57,525 nucleotides of DNA from Frigoriflavimonas asaccharolytica (lineage in GTDB: Bacteria; Bacteroidota; Bacteroidia; Flavobacteriales; Weeksellaceae). Below are positions 45,219 through 53,689 of the stretch, in pieces (the stretch's first letter is position 1; each line of letters opens with the position of its first letter). Where the stretch lies: contig NZ_JABSNO010000023.1 in assembly GCF_013294015.1 (NCBI RefSeq), positions 1 through 57,525 on the forward strand. The letters run 5' to 3'. Under the pieces are notes generated by a model. That model did no database searches. It saw nothing but the letters and a program-made list of their open reading frames with translations, and had not been told where the DNA came from. The position numbers and the translations under genes were made by a program.

Positions 45219-46592
45219 TTAATATTTAATTTTTTTGATTACGATCAAACCACTTCCGCCGAAACCTCCTGCAGTAGCAGTACCTCCGCCACCACCACCA
45301 CCAGCACCAGTGTTTAGTACAGCACTTGTACTTGCACCGTTCTTACCACCAGTACCTCCACCATATACACCACCTGCTCGTTTACCGCTAAAGAAGGATC
45401 CGCCACCACCACCGGCACCCAAAAGAACAGAAGTTTCTGCAATACCAAAATACCCCGCAAGTGCAGTTTTTATACTTGCATCAGCAGGAGCAATACCATT
45501 CGCACCTCTTTGTTCGAGAACAACACCTGCAACTCCATTTGCACGACCTCCTCGAGCATATGATGAATTACCAGCTTGTGAATTAGCAAATCCTGGCGTA
45601 GCTATAAGACTGAATAGCTGACTTTTAAATCCATTTTGATTTTTCGTTGTTCCTCTTGCACCAACGATTAGGGTCCTATCTACTTTTAGCAATGGGAGTG
45701 CGATTGTGTTTTGCAACACTTGGCCACCACCACCACCACCACCATAACTTACAGAATAACCAGGACCGCCCCCACCAACGATATAATACTCAATGTCTGG
45801 AGGCATAATTACCGTTCCTCCATTGTTAATAATATTAGGAAGTTTGATAATAGAAGGAAGTGAAGGAAGAATTGATATTTCATAAGTAATACCTGCCTCT
45901 ACGACTGTATTATATACTACTCCTGTAGCTCCAAAAGAATACTTAAGTAATGACAAATCAAGAATAGCACCACTCTCCACAGTTATATTTGGTGTGTCAA
46001 CGCTACCTGTGATATTGAGTCTACCAGCATTTACTGCAGTATTGCCTGTGTATGTATTGTCTCCTGAAAATGTCAATGTTCCGGTGCCGTTTTGTACAAC
46101 ATCTCCTATGCCTTGTATTGTTTGTGAGATTATTGGTGCGGTATCGCTTCTATTAAATACTATGTGGGAGTTGTTTGTTATTGTACCTGAACCTAAAGTT
46201 CCGGTTGTTCCGCCATTTCCTACGATCAAAGTACCACCACTGATTGTACTGTTACCTGTATAGGTATTGTCTCCTGAAAGAGTTTGTGTTCCAGTACCTA
46301 TTTTATTAATAGAGCCCGTTCCAATAATAGCGCCCGAAAAATCAGCCCCTGTTGCATTGCCACAGCCAAAAGCAAAATTAAATCCATTGAGATTGATCGT
46401 GCCAGCACCGAGTATTTTACCGTATTTAGTATTTGAATCTCGTAAGCTAAATACATTGGGAGCATCCACAGTTAATACCTTGCAGTCTGAGTTTAACGCC
46501 CAAAACATTTTTTGTTCGGATTGAGCATTTACTATTTGGAAGAAATTACAGATTAAGACGATTGTATAAATAAATACCTTCATAATTCTCAC
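45219..46592 (-). CDS. Secreted protein with autotransporter-type beta repeats and glycine-rich C-terminus
   Basis: The 457-residue product has a signal peptide (ending in '...NAQS' near residue 24). Two autotransporter-associated beta-strand repeats follow ('GTGTQTLSGDNTYTGNSTISGGTLIVG' and 'GTGTLTFSGDNTYTGNTAVNAGRLNI', about 110-215). The C-terminal region (about 290-457) is rich in glycine with runs of GGGGG and ends 'GGFGGSGLIVIKKIKY'. That ending matches the glycine-rich trimerising domain seen on phage and surface fibres. No outer-membrane beta-barrel or Por-type sorting signal is obvious. It is the second gene of the cargo operon, 14 bp after the larger repeat protein. A surface adhesin or fibre tip is a reasonable inference. 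Confidence 0.75.
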   Translation of the reverse strand: MRIMKVFIYTIVLICNFFQIVNAQSEQKMFWALNSDCKVLTVDAPNVFSLRDSNTKYGKILGAGTINLNGFNFAFGCGNATGADFSGAIIGTGSINKIGTGTQTLSGDNTYTGNSTISGGTLIVGNGGTTGTLGSGTITNNSHIVFNRSDTAPIISQTIQGIGDVVQNGTGTLTFSGDNTYTGNTAVNAGRLNITGSVDTPNITVESGAILDLSLLKYSFGATGVVYNTVVEAGITYEISILPSLPSIIKLPNIINNGGTVIMPPDIEYYIVGGGGPGYSVSYGGGGGGGQVLQNTIALPLLKVDRTLIVGARGTTKNQNGFKSQLFSLIATPGFANSQAGNSSYARGGRANGVAGVVLEQRGANGIAPADASIKTALAGYFGIAETSVLLGAGGGGGSFFSGKRAGGVYGGGTGGKNGASTSAVLNTGAGGGGGGGTATAGGFGGSGLIVIKKIKY

Positions 46593-46606
46593 TATGTTAT
46601 TATTTC

Positions 46607-49450
46607 TTAGTTATAATTGTATCCAACTGTCCACCAATAATTGGCACCATCATAAAAATAAGAAAGCATATCCGCTGCATTACCAACAGCAGTCAGTTCA
46701 AGAACACCAGCACCACCATTTATTACTTTTGAGCCAGCAGGAAGCGTTAACTTTCTATTACCAGTAGCATCTTGTTTTACAATAATTAAACCATACATTC
46801 CCATTTTTGCATTGGTAATAATAAGAGTAGAATTAGCTGTTAAAGTAACTGAAGCAGTTGACCCTGCATTTTGATTCCAAGTAAAACTTGCACCAGAATT
46901 TCCTAAATTAAGGTAGGTAGAAGTATAATTAGTAGAATTAGTAGTACCATCTACTCCTAATGTTGGAGCAGTTGCAGTTGTATTTGTAGCAACTGTAAAA
47001 GCTGGTGTTGTAGTATTTACACCAACGTTCCCATTAGCATAAACGTTTACGCCAGATCCTGCAGTGCTATTGGCTTGTATCGTAGCTACTGTTCCTGTAC
47101 TAGCTCCTGCTGTATTTTGAATATTTAATAAACCTTTCGTTGTTGTAGCTACAACTTGTGCTGTAGCATTTATCAAAGAACCACTTGTTAAAGTTCCTGT
47201 TCCTGATAATGACAATAAATTTCCTGTTGTAAGTGCATTTCCGCTTAAAGCCAAAGGGTTTTGGGTGGTTGCTGTACTCCAATTCCATGTTTGAGCAAAG
47301 TTGGTATTGTCGATAGTATTTGTGGCTATTGCTGGAGTTATACTTGAAATTGGTACAGTAGCATTTACCCAAGTAGGAGCACCTGCACCGTTACTTTTAA
47401 GTATCTGTCCAGCTGTGCCTGCAGCGGTATAGCCTAATGTAGTTGCTGTATTTCCAAAAACAATACTTCCTGGTGTAGCCGCAGTAGAAATGCCGGTTCC
47501 ACCATTGGCAATTGCAAGAGTACCCCCCAAAGTAACAGCACCTGTTGTGGCTGTATCTGGTGTAAGTCCAGTTGTGCCTCCGCTAAAACTGGCTACAGTA
47601 GCTGCTTGTGTGGTAGGTGTCCAATTGGTACCATTATATGAAAGTACTTGATTGCTTGTGGGTGCTGTGCTACTTATTGCTATTCCTTGTAATTGATTAG
47701 CATTCCAATAGGCTCCTGTATTATTCACAGTTGAAGTTGTACCAGAAGTAGTAACAGCAGCACGAGTTGTTGCCGTAACTGCACCTATTTTATTGTTAAA
47801 AGTATTCCAATCTGTAAAACTTATTATTCCATCTTGCGAAGTAGTGGCAGTAGGAATTGTAACACTTCCACCAGTATTGGATAATGAAATGGTATTACCT
47901 GTTATTGATAAAGTTTGTAATTCATTGGTAATACTTCCATCAACTTCAGTTCCTGTAATAATATAAGGAGTTGCTGTTGTTCCGTTTCCAGAAATAGAAT
48001 TTATTCCTGCTGCGGTTACTTTGGTGTCACTTCCGTCAGAAACAGGAAGGGTAACCGTAGATTCCACACCATTCACAGATGATTTCAAAACTCCAGAAGT
48101 AATAGTTAAATTATTAGAATTTACCATTGGAGCAGTTAAAGTTCCGTTAGAATCTGTAATAGAAAGCGTGTTTACAGCACTTGATAAAGCGGTGTTTACT
48201 TCATTGGTAATACTTCCATCAACTTCTGTAAAAGTATTATTTACTTTATAAGGATTTGCAGTTGTTCCAGTTCCAATTACGGTTACAGCACCAGTTCCAG
48301 CTTCTACTTTGGTATCACTTCCGTCAGAAACAGGAAGAGTAATTGGAGTTCCAGCTACACCATTTACTGTAGTTGTTAATTTTCCTGCAGTAATATCATT
48401 TGCAACAGAATTAACCATTGGCGCAGTTAAAGTTCCGTTAGAATCTGTAATAGAAAGTGTGTTTACAGCGCTTGATAAAGCGGTGTTTACTTCATTGGTA
48501 ACGCTTCCATCAACTTCAGTTCCTGTTATAATATAAGGAGTTGCTGTTGTTCCGTTTCCAGAAATTGCGTTAATTCCTGCAGCAGTAACTTTAGTATCGC
48601 TTCCATCAGAAACGGGAAGCGTAATAGCAGTTCCAGCTACACCATTTACTGTAGTTGTTAATTTTCCAGCTGTAATATCATTTGCAACAGAATTTACCAT
48701 TGGAGCAGTTAAAGTTCCGTTGGAATCTGTGATAGAAAGAGTGTTGACTGCACTTGATAAAGCGGTGTTTACTTCATTGGTAATACTTCCATCAACTTCT
48801 GTAAAAGTATTATTTACTTTGTAAGGATTTGCAGTTGTTCCTGTTCCAGTTACGGTTACAGCACCAGTTCCAGCTTCTACCTTGGTGTCACTTCCATCAG
48901 AAACGGGAAGAGTGGCAGTAGAATCCACACCATTCACAGATGATTTCAAAATACCAGAAGTAATGCTAAGTGCATTATTATTAATAATATTTACAGTAGT
49001 TCCTGTTGTTCCATTTACTGTTGTTGATAATAGATTCGCTGTCGAAGTATTTGAAACAGTGGTAGATAATCCTGCAGCATTTACGGGAAGCCATGTTGTT
49101 CCATTCCAAGCTAAAACTTGACCTGAAGTTGCACCTTGTTGCGCCAATCCTAATTCATTTCCTGTGCTTCCATTACCTGTTAAAGTAGAATTGGTGAGCA
49201 CTTTTGAGCTACCTGCAGTTGCTTGAGAAACCACTTTGTTGGCACTCACATATTTCACAACACCATCTGCATCAAAAACCATTATGGAATCTTTTGCTGA
49301 TTGATTTGGTCCTATTTGATTTATATTTCTTACTCGTAACGAACCATTTACGTCTAATGTTTCAGTTGGTGTTGTCGTATTTACACCAACTTGCGCACTA
49401 TAAAAGCCAGAAATAAGCAATAACGAAATAACTAGTAATCTTAAATTCAT
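46607..49450 (-). CDS. Large secreted repeat protein, surface-fibre-like
   Basis: The 947-residue protein starts with a signal peptide (MNLRLLVISLLLISGFYSAQ). The conserved 'VGVNTTTPTETLDVNGSLRVR' motif of Bacteroidota fibre-like exported proteins follows directly. The central part has three tandem units of 93-97 residues beginning 'EVDGSITNEVNTALSSAVNTLSI'. The rest is rich in Thr, Ser, Gly and Asn, and the C-terminus ends 'MLSYFYDGANYWWTVGYNYN', a closing domain shared by such proteins. No enzymatic domain is visible. The composition is typical of a beta-helical or trimeric fibre. It is the first gene of a two-gene cargo operon flanked by duplicated replication origins. Confidence 0.75.
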   Translation of the reverse strand: MNLRLLVISLLLISGFYSAQVGVNTTTPTETLDVNGSLRVRNINQIGPNQSAKDSIMVFDADGVVKYVSANKVVSQATAGSSKVLTNSTLTGNGSTGNELGLAQQGATSGQVLAWNGTTWLPVNAAGLSTTVSNTSTANLLSTTVNGTTGTTVNIINNNALSITSGILKSSVNGVDSTATLPVSDGSDTKVEAGTGAVTVTGTGTTANPYKVNNTFTEVDGSITNEVNTALSSAVNTLSITDSNGTLTAPMVNSVANDITAGKLTTTVNGVAGTAITLPVSDGSDTKVTAAGINAISGNGTTATPYIITGTEVDGSVTNEVNTALSSAVNTLSITDSNGTLTAPMVNSVANDITAGKLTTTVNGVAGTPITLPVSDGSDTKVEAGTGAVTVIGTGTTANPYKVNNTFTEVDGSITNEVNTALSSAVNTLSITDSNGTLTAPMVNSNNLTITSGVLKSSVNGVESTVTLPVSDGSDTKVTAAGINSISGNGTTATPYIITGTEVDGSITNELQTLSITGNTISLSNTGGSVTIPTATTSQDGIISFTDWNTFNNKIGAVTATTRAAVTTSGTTSTVNNTGAYWNANQLQGIAISSTAPTSNQVLSYNGTNWTPTTQAATVASFSGGTTGLTPDTATTGAVTLGGTLAIANGGTGISTAATPGSIVFGNTATTLGYTAAGTAGQILKSNGAGAPTWVNATVPISSITPAIATNTIDNTNFAQTWNWSTATTQNPLALSGNALTTGNLLSLSGTGTLTSGSLINATAQVVATTTKGLLNIQNTAGASTGTVATIQANSTAGSGVNVYANGNVGVNTTTPAFTVATNTTATAPTLGVDGTTNSTNYTSTYLNLGNSGASFTWNQNAGSTASVTLTANSTLIITNAKMGMYGLIIVKQDATGNRKLTLPAGSKVINGGAGVLELTAVGNAADMLSYFYDGANYWWTVGYNYN
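47948..48799 (-). repeat. Three tandem internal repeats in the surface-fibre gene
   Basis: On the coding strand the units span 48799-48518 (94 codons), 48517-48227 (97 codons) and 48226-47948 (93 codons). They are strongly similar at nucleotide level, so recent expansion or contraction by slippage or recombination is likely. A degenerate fourth start ('EVDGSITNELQTLSI') follows. Confidence 0.85.
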
Positions 49451-49709
49451 ATTGAATGTTTTAAATTAATAAAAACTATATTTAATTGAAATATTTGCCA
49501 AAAAAATATAAAAATATTTGCAAAATTACAAAAAATGCAATTAAAACTAGGATTAATACTTGTTAATTAAGCGATTAATGATAATAATCTACAATATTAA
49601 TTGTTTTTTTATGAATTTAAAATACGAAATATTATTTCTTGTAGATTTATCTACTTTAAGTAACTGTCTAAATTTTTTCTTTTATTCAATTGATTAGTTG
49701 TGGCTAATT
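49451..49709. other. Intergenic region upstream of the cargo operon
   Basis: It contains the cargo promoter (49521-49528). From about 49656 it has short matches to the replicon region left of copy 1 ('TTTAAGTAACTG', also at about 43680; and 'GCTAATTTACGCAGGT', like 44150-44165). This suggests that the duplication once extended further and lost internal parts. Confidence 0.5.
49521..49528 (-). promoter_or_regulatory. Putative -7 promoter element of the cargo operon
   Basis: The coding strand reads TAATTTTG, an exact TAnnTTTG match, 71 bp upstream of the start codon of the fibre gene. The surrounding DNA is very A+T-rich. No clear -33 element can be assigned. Confidence 0.4.
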
Positions 49710-50042
49710 TACGCAGGTTAGAAAAATATCCTGACTTGAACTCACCCAAATTCCCGCATATTTTTTACGCAGGTTGTTACTCTATTTTTCACTTTTATAT
49801 TTGAAATGGGTATCCATATCTTCCGTTAAATTAATTCTCACCTATATTTATTTTACGCAGGTCTGTACAAACAGACTGGCTTCAAAATCAATCTGTTTTT
49901 TTACAAAATCAACTAATGCGATTGTTTTTTTTTCTTTTTAAAGCAAATATCTTTTCGGAAATAAAATCCTTAAATAATTTAAAATTCTAAAAAGTAAAAC
50001 ATCTGTAAATCTGTGTTTTACAGTTCAGTATTTTCGAAATAT

Positions 50043-50051
50043 TTATCCACA
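50043..50051 (+). promoter_or_regulatory. DnaA box (TTATCCACA), origin copy 2
   Basis: The box is identical to that in copy 1 and has the same A+T-rich flank before the iterons at 50175. This copy is linked to the intact rep gene and is the likelier functional origin. Confidence 0.7.
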
Positions 50052-50174
50052 TCTATTTCTTTTATTATTAAAATTATATTTATTAATAACATTAGTATAA
50101 TTAAGAGCGAAATTTAAAATCTTTCTAAAGTATTATGGATATTAGGTTTTTCAACTATTTTAGCAAATTAATTT

Positions 50175-50300
50175 GGAGATAAAATCTTATTTCACGGAAA
50201 TAAAATGCTTTAATCAAGAGTTAAAACCCAGATTTTCGGAATTAAAAACCTAGACAGCGGAAATAAAATTCTGGTTTTCGGAGATAAAATCACGATTGTT
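50175..50300. repeat. Six tandem 21-bp iterons, origin copy 2
   Basis: The units start at 50175, 50196, 50217, 50238, 50259 and 50280, with the same exact 21-bp period and GGAAATAAAAT core as in copy 1; only two bases differ by eye. The last unit overlaps the stop codon of rep (50290-50292). The iterons thus sit at the 3' end of the initiator gene. Confidence 0.8.
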
Positions 50301-51303
50301 TTTCGAGTAAATTAAAAACCGCTTTTATGTAATGATCACCGATTAAATTGGGGTCAATTTTGTTTTTTAATCTGATAGAAAGCTCTTTGTAGCCTCTAAT
50401 TTCAAAGAGTTTTTGCAATGTCCTGACATTAAAGTCATTTAAAGTTCGTTTTCTCTTCAAATATTTTATAGAACGATCTACCTGCAAATCATTAAGCGAA
50501 AGAAATTTTTCATTTTTACCGGTTGATTTTGAGGTATAATAAATCGAAAATGTGTATTTGCCTTCGAAATAGGCGTAGTTGAAACTCAAATCATTAAAAG
50601 AATCCAGATCTGCTTTTATATTTTGCAAAAAATCTCTTTCAAATCTGGATCGTCCTTCATATTTATCTTTTGGTATTGAAAACTGTTTTAAAATTTGAGA
50701 ATATTCCATGGATAAACCGCCAAATTTTTTAAACTTCAGAATCCACATCAAAAATCGCAAAGTATTAGAAGACGAAACTTGATAGGCCAAATCTTTTTTA
50801 AGTGGAAAATAATGGCTCATATTTAGCAAACGTTTGAGCACCGTTTTATCCATTTTAAAATACAAATTACCTCTATTCCACTGTGGTTTTAGAATGAAAG
50901 GAGCTGCTTTATAATTATTCATGGAATCGTCTTTCAATTGAAGCCAATTACTATCTGTCATATTCATTACGGATGTTTTGATGGTCGCATTTTTCATTCT
51001 ACTTTTCGGATTCAAAACTTTAAATGGTATCTCAAAATCAACAGTTCCTTGATTTGACCATGCTGCAAAATACTCATCAAAACTACGTTGGATAGGTCCA
51101 TTTTTATTTAATGGTGATTTTACCGATATAAAAAGCGACTGCTCTTCTTTGATGCAAGAAAGTATTATTGAAAGCACACGTTGTTCTATAATAGAAGTTT
51201 CCTGCGCTACTAAAATCTCTCTAAAATCATTAGAAACAAGAACTTTTTTCCTCGGTCTTGGCGAAAAACATTTTCTTTCTTGCATGTCTTTATTTTTCAG
51301 CAT
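50290..51303 (-). CDS. Replication initiator protein, RepB/Rep_3 family
   Basis: A 337-residue initiator. The N-terminal part ('IIEQRVLSIILSCIKEEQSL') and the middle 'SNTLRFLMWILKFKKFGGLSMEYSQILKQFSIP' fit the first winged helix of the Rep_3 superfamily; the C-terminal 'RTLNDFNVRTLQKLFEIRG' lies in the second. Such proteins bind iterons and DnaA to open an origin. The matching iterons and a DnaA box lie directly at its 3' end. Its start codon overlaps the stop of the upstream helix-turn-helix gene by one base. Presence in a chromosome next to an integrase indicates an integrative element that can replicate after excision, or a captured plasmid. Confidence 0.85.
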   Translation of the reverse strand: MLKNKDMQERKCFSPRPRKKVLVSNDFREILVAQETSIIEQRVLSIILSCIKEEQSLFISVKSPLNKNGPIQRSFDEYFAAWSNQGTVDFEIPFKVLNPKSRMKNATIKTSVMNMTDSNWLQLKDDSMNNYKAAPFILKPQWNRGNLYFKMDKTVLKRLLNMSHYFPLKKDLAYQVSSSNTLRFLMWILKFKKFGGLSMEYSQILKQFSIPKDKYEGRSRFERDFLQNIKADLDSFNDLSFNYAYFEGKYTFSIYYTSKSTGKNEKFLSLNDLQVDRSIKYLKRKRTLNDFNVRTLQKLFEIRGYKELSIRLKNKIDPNLIGDHYIKAVFNLLEKQS

Positions 51304-51671
51304 CAGTTTTTATTTAAATTTGCACCGATCTTCTTAAAGTTTTTGCCGAAATCTAACTTCGCTTCCGCTTCAATTTCCTGCATAGTTTTCTTTCTACCTT
51401 GAGAAATCCAGTCTAATAATTCATCTTCGAAAAAGTAGAGTTTCTTCCCATTTTTGTAGCAAGGAATCAATCTTTTTCGAACAAGTGTATAAACTGTAGG
51501 TTTTGCTTTTCCGATAATTCTGCAAGCTTCTACAATGTCTATTGGGATTCTTTTTTGAGGGATTTTTACTGCTTCTTTTCTTTCTACTAGAAATTTAATT
51601 TTGGCTATTTCGCTCACCAAATGTGCGACTGCTTTTGGCAGATTTTCAAATGAAATTTCATTCGCTTCCAT
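51303..51671 (-). CDS. Helix-turn-helix DNA-binding protein, excisionase-like
   Basis: A 122-residue protein with a helical N-terminus and an HTH_17-type domain ('IDIVEACRIIGKAKPTVYTLVRKRLIPCYKNGKKLYFFEDELLDWI', about 45-90). A basic C-terminal tail follows. The HTH pattern with '...KPTVYxLVRKRxIPxYKxGKKLYF' is typical of Bacteroidota mobile-element proteins next to rep and integrase genes. It probably regulates rep or aids excision. It is coupled to rep by a one-base overlap. Confidence 0.85.
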   Translation of the reverse strand: MEANEISFENLPKAVAHLVSEIAKIKFLVERKEAVKIPQKRIPIDIVEACRIIGKAKPTVYTLVRKRLIPCYKNGKKLYFFEDELLDWISQGRKKTMQEIEAEAKLDFGKNFKKIGANLNKN

Positions 51672-51698
51672 ACTAATTGTTTTTAATTGTTATGGTGC

Positions 51699-51749
51699 AA
51701 AGAAAAAAAGTGTTTTCCCTGTGTCGTACTGTACACGGGGAAAACACTT
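51699..51749 (-). terminator. Strong intrinsic terminator between the integrase and rep operons
   Basis: On the minus strand the arms AAGTGTTTTCCC and GGGAAAACACTT (51738-51749 and 51708-51719) are perfectly complementary. An inner extension (GTGT/ACAC) lengthens the stem to about 17 bp with one wobble pair. A run of T follows (TTTTTTTCTTT from 51709 downwards). It ends the transcript from the integrase operon and lies only 28 bp before the start codon of the helix-turn-helix gene. Confidence 0.8.
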
Positions 51750-51777
51750 GAAAAACACAGCGTTTTTGTGATTTTTT

Positions 51778-52446
51778 CTAATCAGATAGAGATTCCTTTA
51801 TAGTAATTATTCCTTTCATTTCATCGTCTTTTAAATGTCTCTTGATACTTTCGGGTTCTACTTCTTTCAAAGATTCTGAAAAAATGTTTTTTAGAAACAC
51901 AGCAGTTTCAAATTGATTTCGCACATTAAAATGTTTCCAAATATTCCACCCAAAATGATACAAATCTAGGTTGGATAATTTCTCGATTTTAATTGGTTTT
52001 ATATTATCCACTTTATTTTTCTCCGAATAGAGCACAACATAATTACAAAGCAATTTTAAATCTTCTTCTGAGGTATATAATGCAAAATGATTATGGATAT
52101 ATTTAATCGCAATATCTTTTTTGTCTTGTTCATTTTGGTCAATTATTTTTTGTTGCTCTTTCTTTATGTTCTCAAGATTTTCAACCGGTTTAAAAACTTC
52201 AGCAGAATTTTTTACTTTATTTTTTAGAGGAATTATTTTTTTATTTTTAATAATTCCATCCAAAATTAAAACGATCAATGCATAAGAGATGATGCCCAAA
52301 ATACTCACGCACCAAAAAATAATATTTGCCGTGTAACTGTCCACGCCTTTGTCTAGAGAAGCAATTCTTACAACTGCTCCTACAGCAAGACAAGCAAAAA
52401 GAACTGCAAAATATTTAACGATATGTTCAAAATATTTAGAATTCAT
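51778..52446 (-). CDS. Membrane protein of unknown function, integrase operon
   Basis: A 222-residue protein with two transmembrane helices (about residues 11-28 and 41-64) and a cytoplasmic helical, lysine-rich domain behind them ('KPVENLENIKKEQQKIIDQNEQDKKDIAIKYI'). No known domain. It is the last gene of the integrase operon, 1 bp after the integrase stop, and is followed by the strong terminator. An entry-exclusion or element-maintenance role is possible but unsupported. Confidence 0.65.
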   Translation of the reverse strand: MNSKYFEHIVKYFAVLFACLAVGAVVRIASLDKGVDSYTANIIFWCVSILGIISYALIVLILDGIIKNKKIIPLKNKVKNSAEVFKPVENLENIKKEQQKIIDQNEQDKKDIAIKYIHNHFALYTSEEDLKLLCNYVVLYSEKNKVDNIKPIKIEKLSNLDLYHFGWNIWKHFNVRNQFETAVFLKNIFSESLKEVEPESIKRHLKDDEMKGIITIKESLSD

Positions 52447-52447
52447 T

Positions 52448-53689
52448 TTATAGATTTTTTAATTGAATAGCTTTTGAAGCTACATTTTTCTTTTCATCCA
52501 CTACTTTCGCATAAACCTGCGTAGTTTTCACGTTGGTATGACCTAACATTTTGCTGACCGTATAAATATCTGTTCCACTAGAAAGTTGCAAAGTTGCAAA
52601 CGTGTGTCTAAAATTATGGAAGGTAATTTTCTTGGTAATTCCTGCACTTTCTATCCATTTTTTAAGTGGACGAGATATCCAAGCGGGATTTGTCAAATCT
52701 TTAAAAACCAAATCATTTGGCAAACCTTCGTCGCCACAAAGTTGTAATGCTTGTTTAGACATTGGCATATACTCTACTCCTTTGGTCTTTTTTTGAGTGA
52801 AATTTATTCGTGCTTGATCATTTTCTACATTAATTTCTTTCCACTTTAATTTTTGAATATCAGAATGGCGCAAACCTGTTAAAGCAGAAAAAAGTGCTGC
52901 ACGTTTTAGAACATCAAGTTCACACGGAGTTTCTACCAAAATATTGAGTTCTTCAAGTGTTAAATATTCTCGTCTCGATTCTTCGTGCGGAATTGCTTTT
53001 ATTTTTGCAGAAATATCAGTTGTAAAATAATCATCAATAAATGCTTGCTTTAATGCAGCTTTGAAAACAGAAAAATAAGTTGAAGCCGTATTTTGAGAAA
53101 TAATCTCTGTCTTATTACTTCCGCTTTTCGCAGTCAACAAATAGGATTTAAAATTTTCGCAGAATTTTGTGTCTATCTGCGAGAACATAATCGTTTCACC
53201 AGCGAAATCTTTTAAAAATTCTATAGAACGGTACCAATTGACCTTTATAGATTCAGAGTTATTTTTATGTCGTTTGCTAATAAGCTCTTCAAAATACCTT
53301 ACAAAATTTTCTTGAGATTTCTCTTTCTGTTCTAATTGAATTTTGTCGAGTTCACTATAAAGCTCAATATTATCATATTCATTCTGTCTCAATTTTCGCA
53401 AAGAATCTGCATAAAACATAGTTTCGCGATCGTTTTCACTTTTGCAGACTATAATTCCGTTATCATCTCTTTTAGGTTTAAATGAAACAGAATTTTCCGT
53501 TGTTCTTGCAGGTCTTCTCTTATCAAAATCTACAGTTGTAACGCTTCGGTTCAAATATTCTCGAATTCTTTGAACTTTAGCTTTACCAGGAATCATCACT
53601 GGATAACTTTCCAAATAAATAAACCATTCTTTTCGGTATTCGGATTTTCGCAATCTTACGGTAACTTTTGTTTTTAATAATTCTTTCAT
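52448..53689 (-). CDS. Tyrosine recombinase / integrase
   Basis: A 413-residue site-specific integrase with an arm-binding N-terminal domain (about 1-100), a SAM-like core-binding domain (about 125-225) and a catalytic domain. The catalytic residues are complete: R274 ('TGLRHSDI'), a lysine in 'QKKTKG' (about 300), H358 and R361 ('HNFRHTF'), H384 ('LGHTN') and nucleophile Y393 ('TQVYAKV'). It should be active in integration and excision. It overlaps the upstream zinc-finger/HTH gene by 4 bp (ATGA). It identifies the 43.6-54.4 kb region as an integrative element. Confidence 0.93.
   Translation of the reverse strand: MKELLKTKVTVRLRKSEYRKEWFIYLESYPVMIPGKAKVQRIREYLNRSVTTVDFDKRRPARTTENSVSFKPKRDDNGIIVCKSENDRETMFYADSLRKLRQNEYDNIELYSELDKIQLEQKEKSQENFVRYFEELISKRHKNNSESIKVNWYRSIEFLKDFAGETIMFSQIDTKFCENFKSYLLTAKSGSNKTEIISQNTASTYFSVFKAALKQAFIDDYFTTDISAKIKAIPHEESRREYLTLEELNILVETPCELDVLKRAALFSALTGLRHSDIQKLKWKEINVENDQARINFTQKKTKGVEYMPMSKQALQLCGDEGLPNDLVFKDLTNPAWISRPLKKWIESAGITKKITFHNFRHTFATLQLSSGTDIYTVSKMLGHTNVKTTQVYAKVVDEKKNVASKAIQLKNL

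Larger units (their letters stand above)
49710..50593. repeat. Direct repeat copy 2: origin and rep 3' end
   Basis: This is the second copy of the segment at 44334-45193, here joined to the complete rep gene. It has small insertions and deletions only between 49780 and 49905 and is gap-free afterwards. It keeps four of the phased repeats (ACGCAGGT cores at 49711, 49767 and 49855, and a degenerate one at 49744) with the same 33- and 23-bp spacing as copy 1. Confidence 0.9.

Noticed and set aside
45235..45621. 128-codon proline-rich plus-strand frame
   Set aside because: It is the complement of the glycine-rich C-terminus of the secreted protein; GGN codons read as CCN on the other strand.
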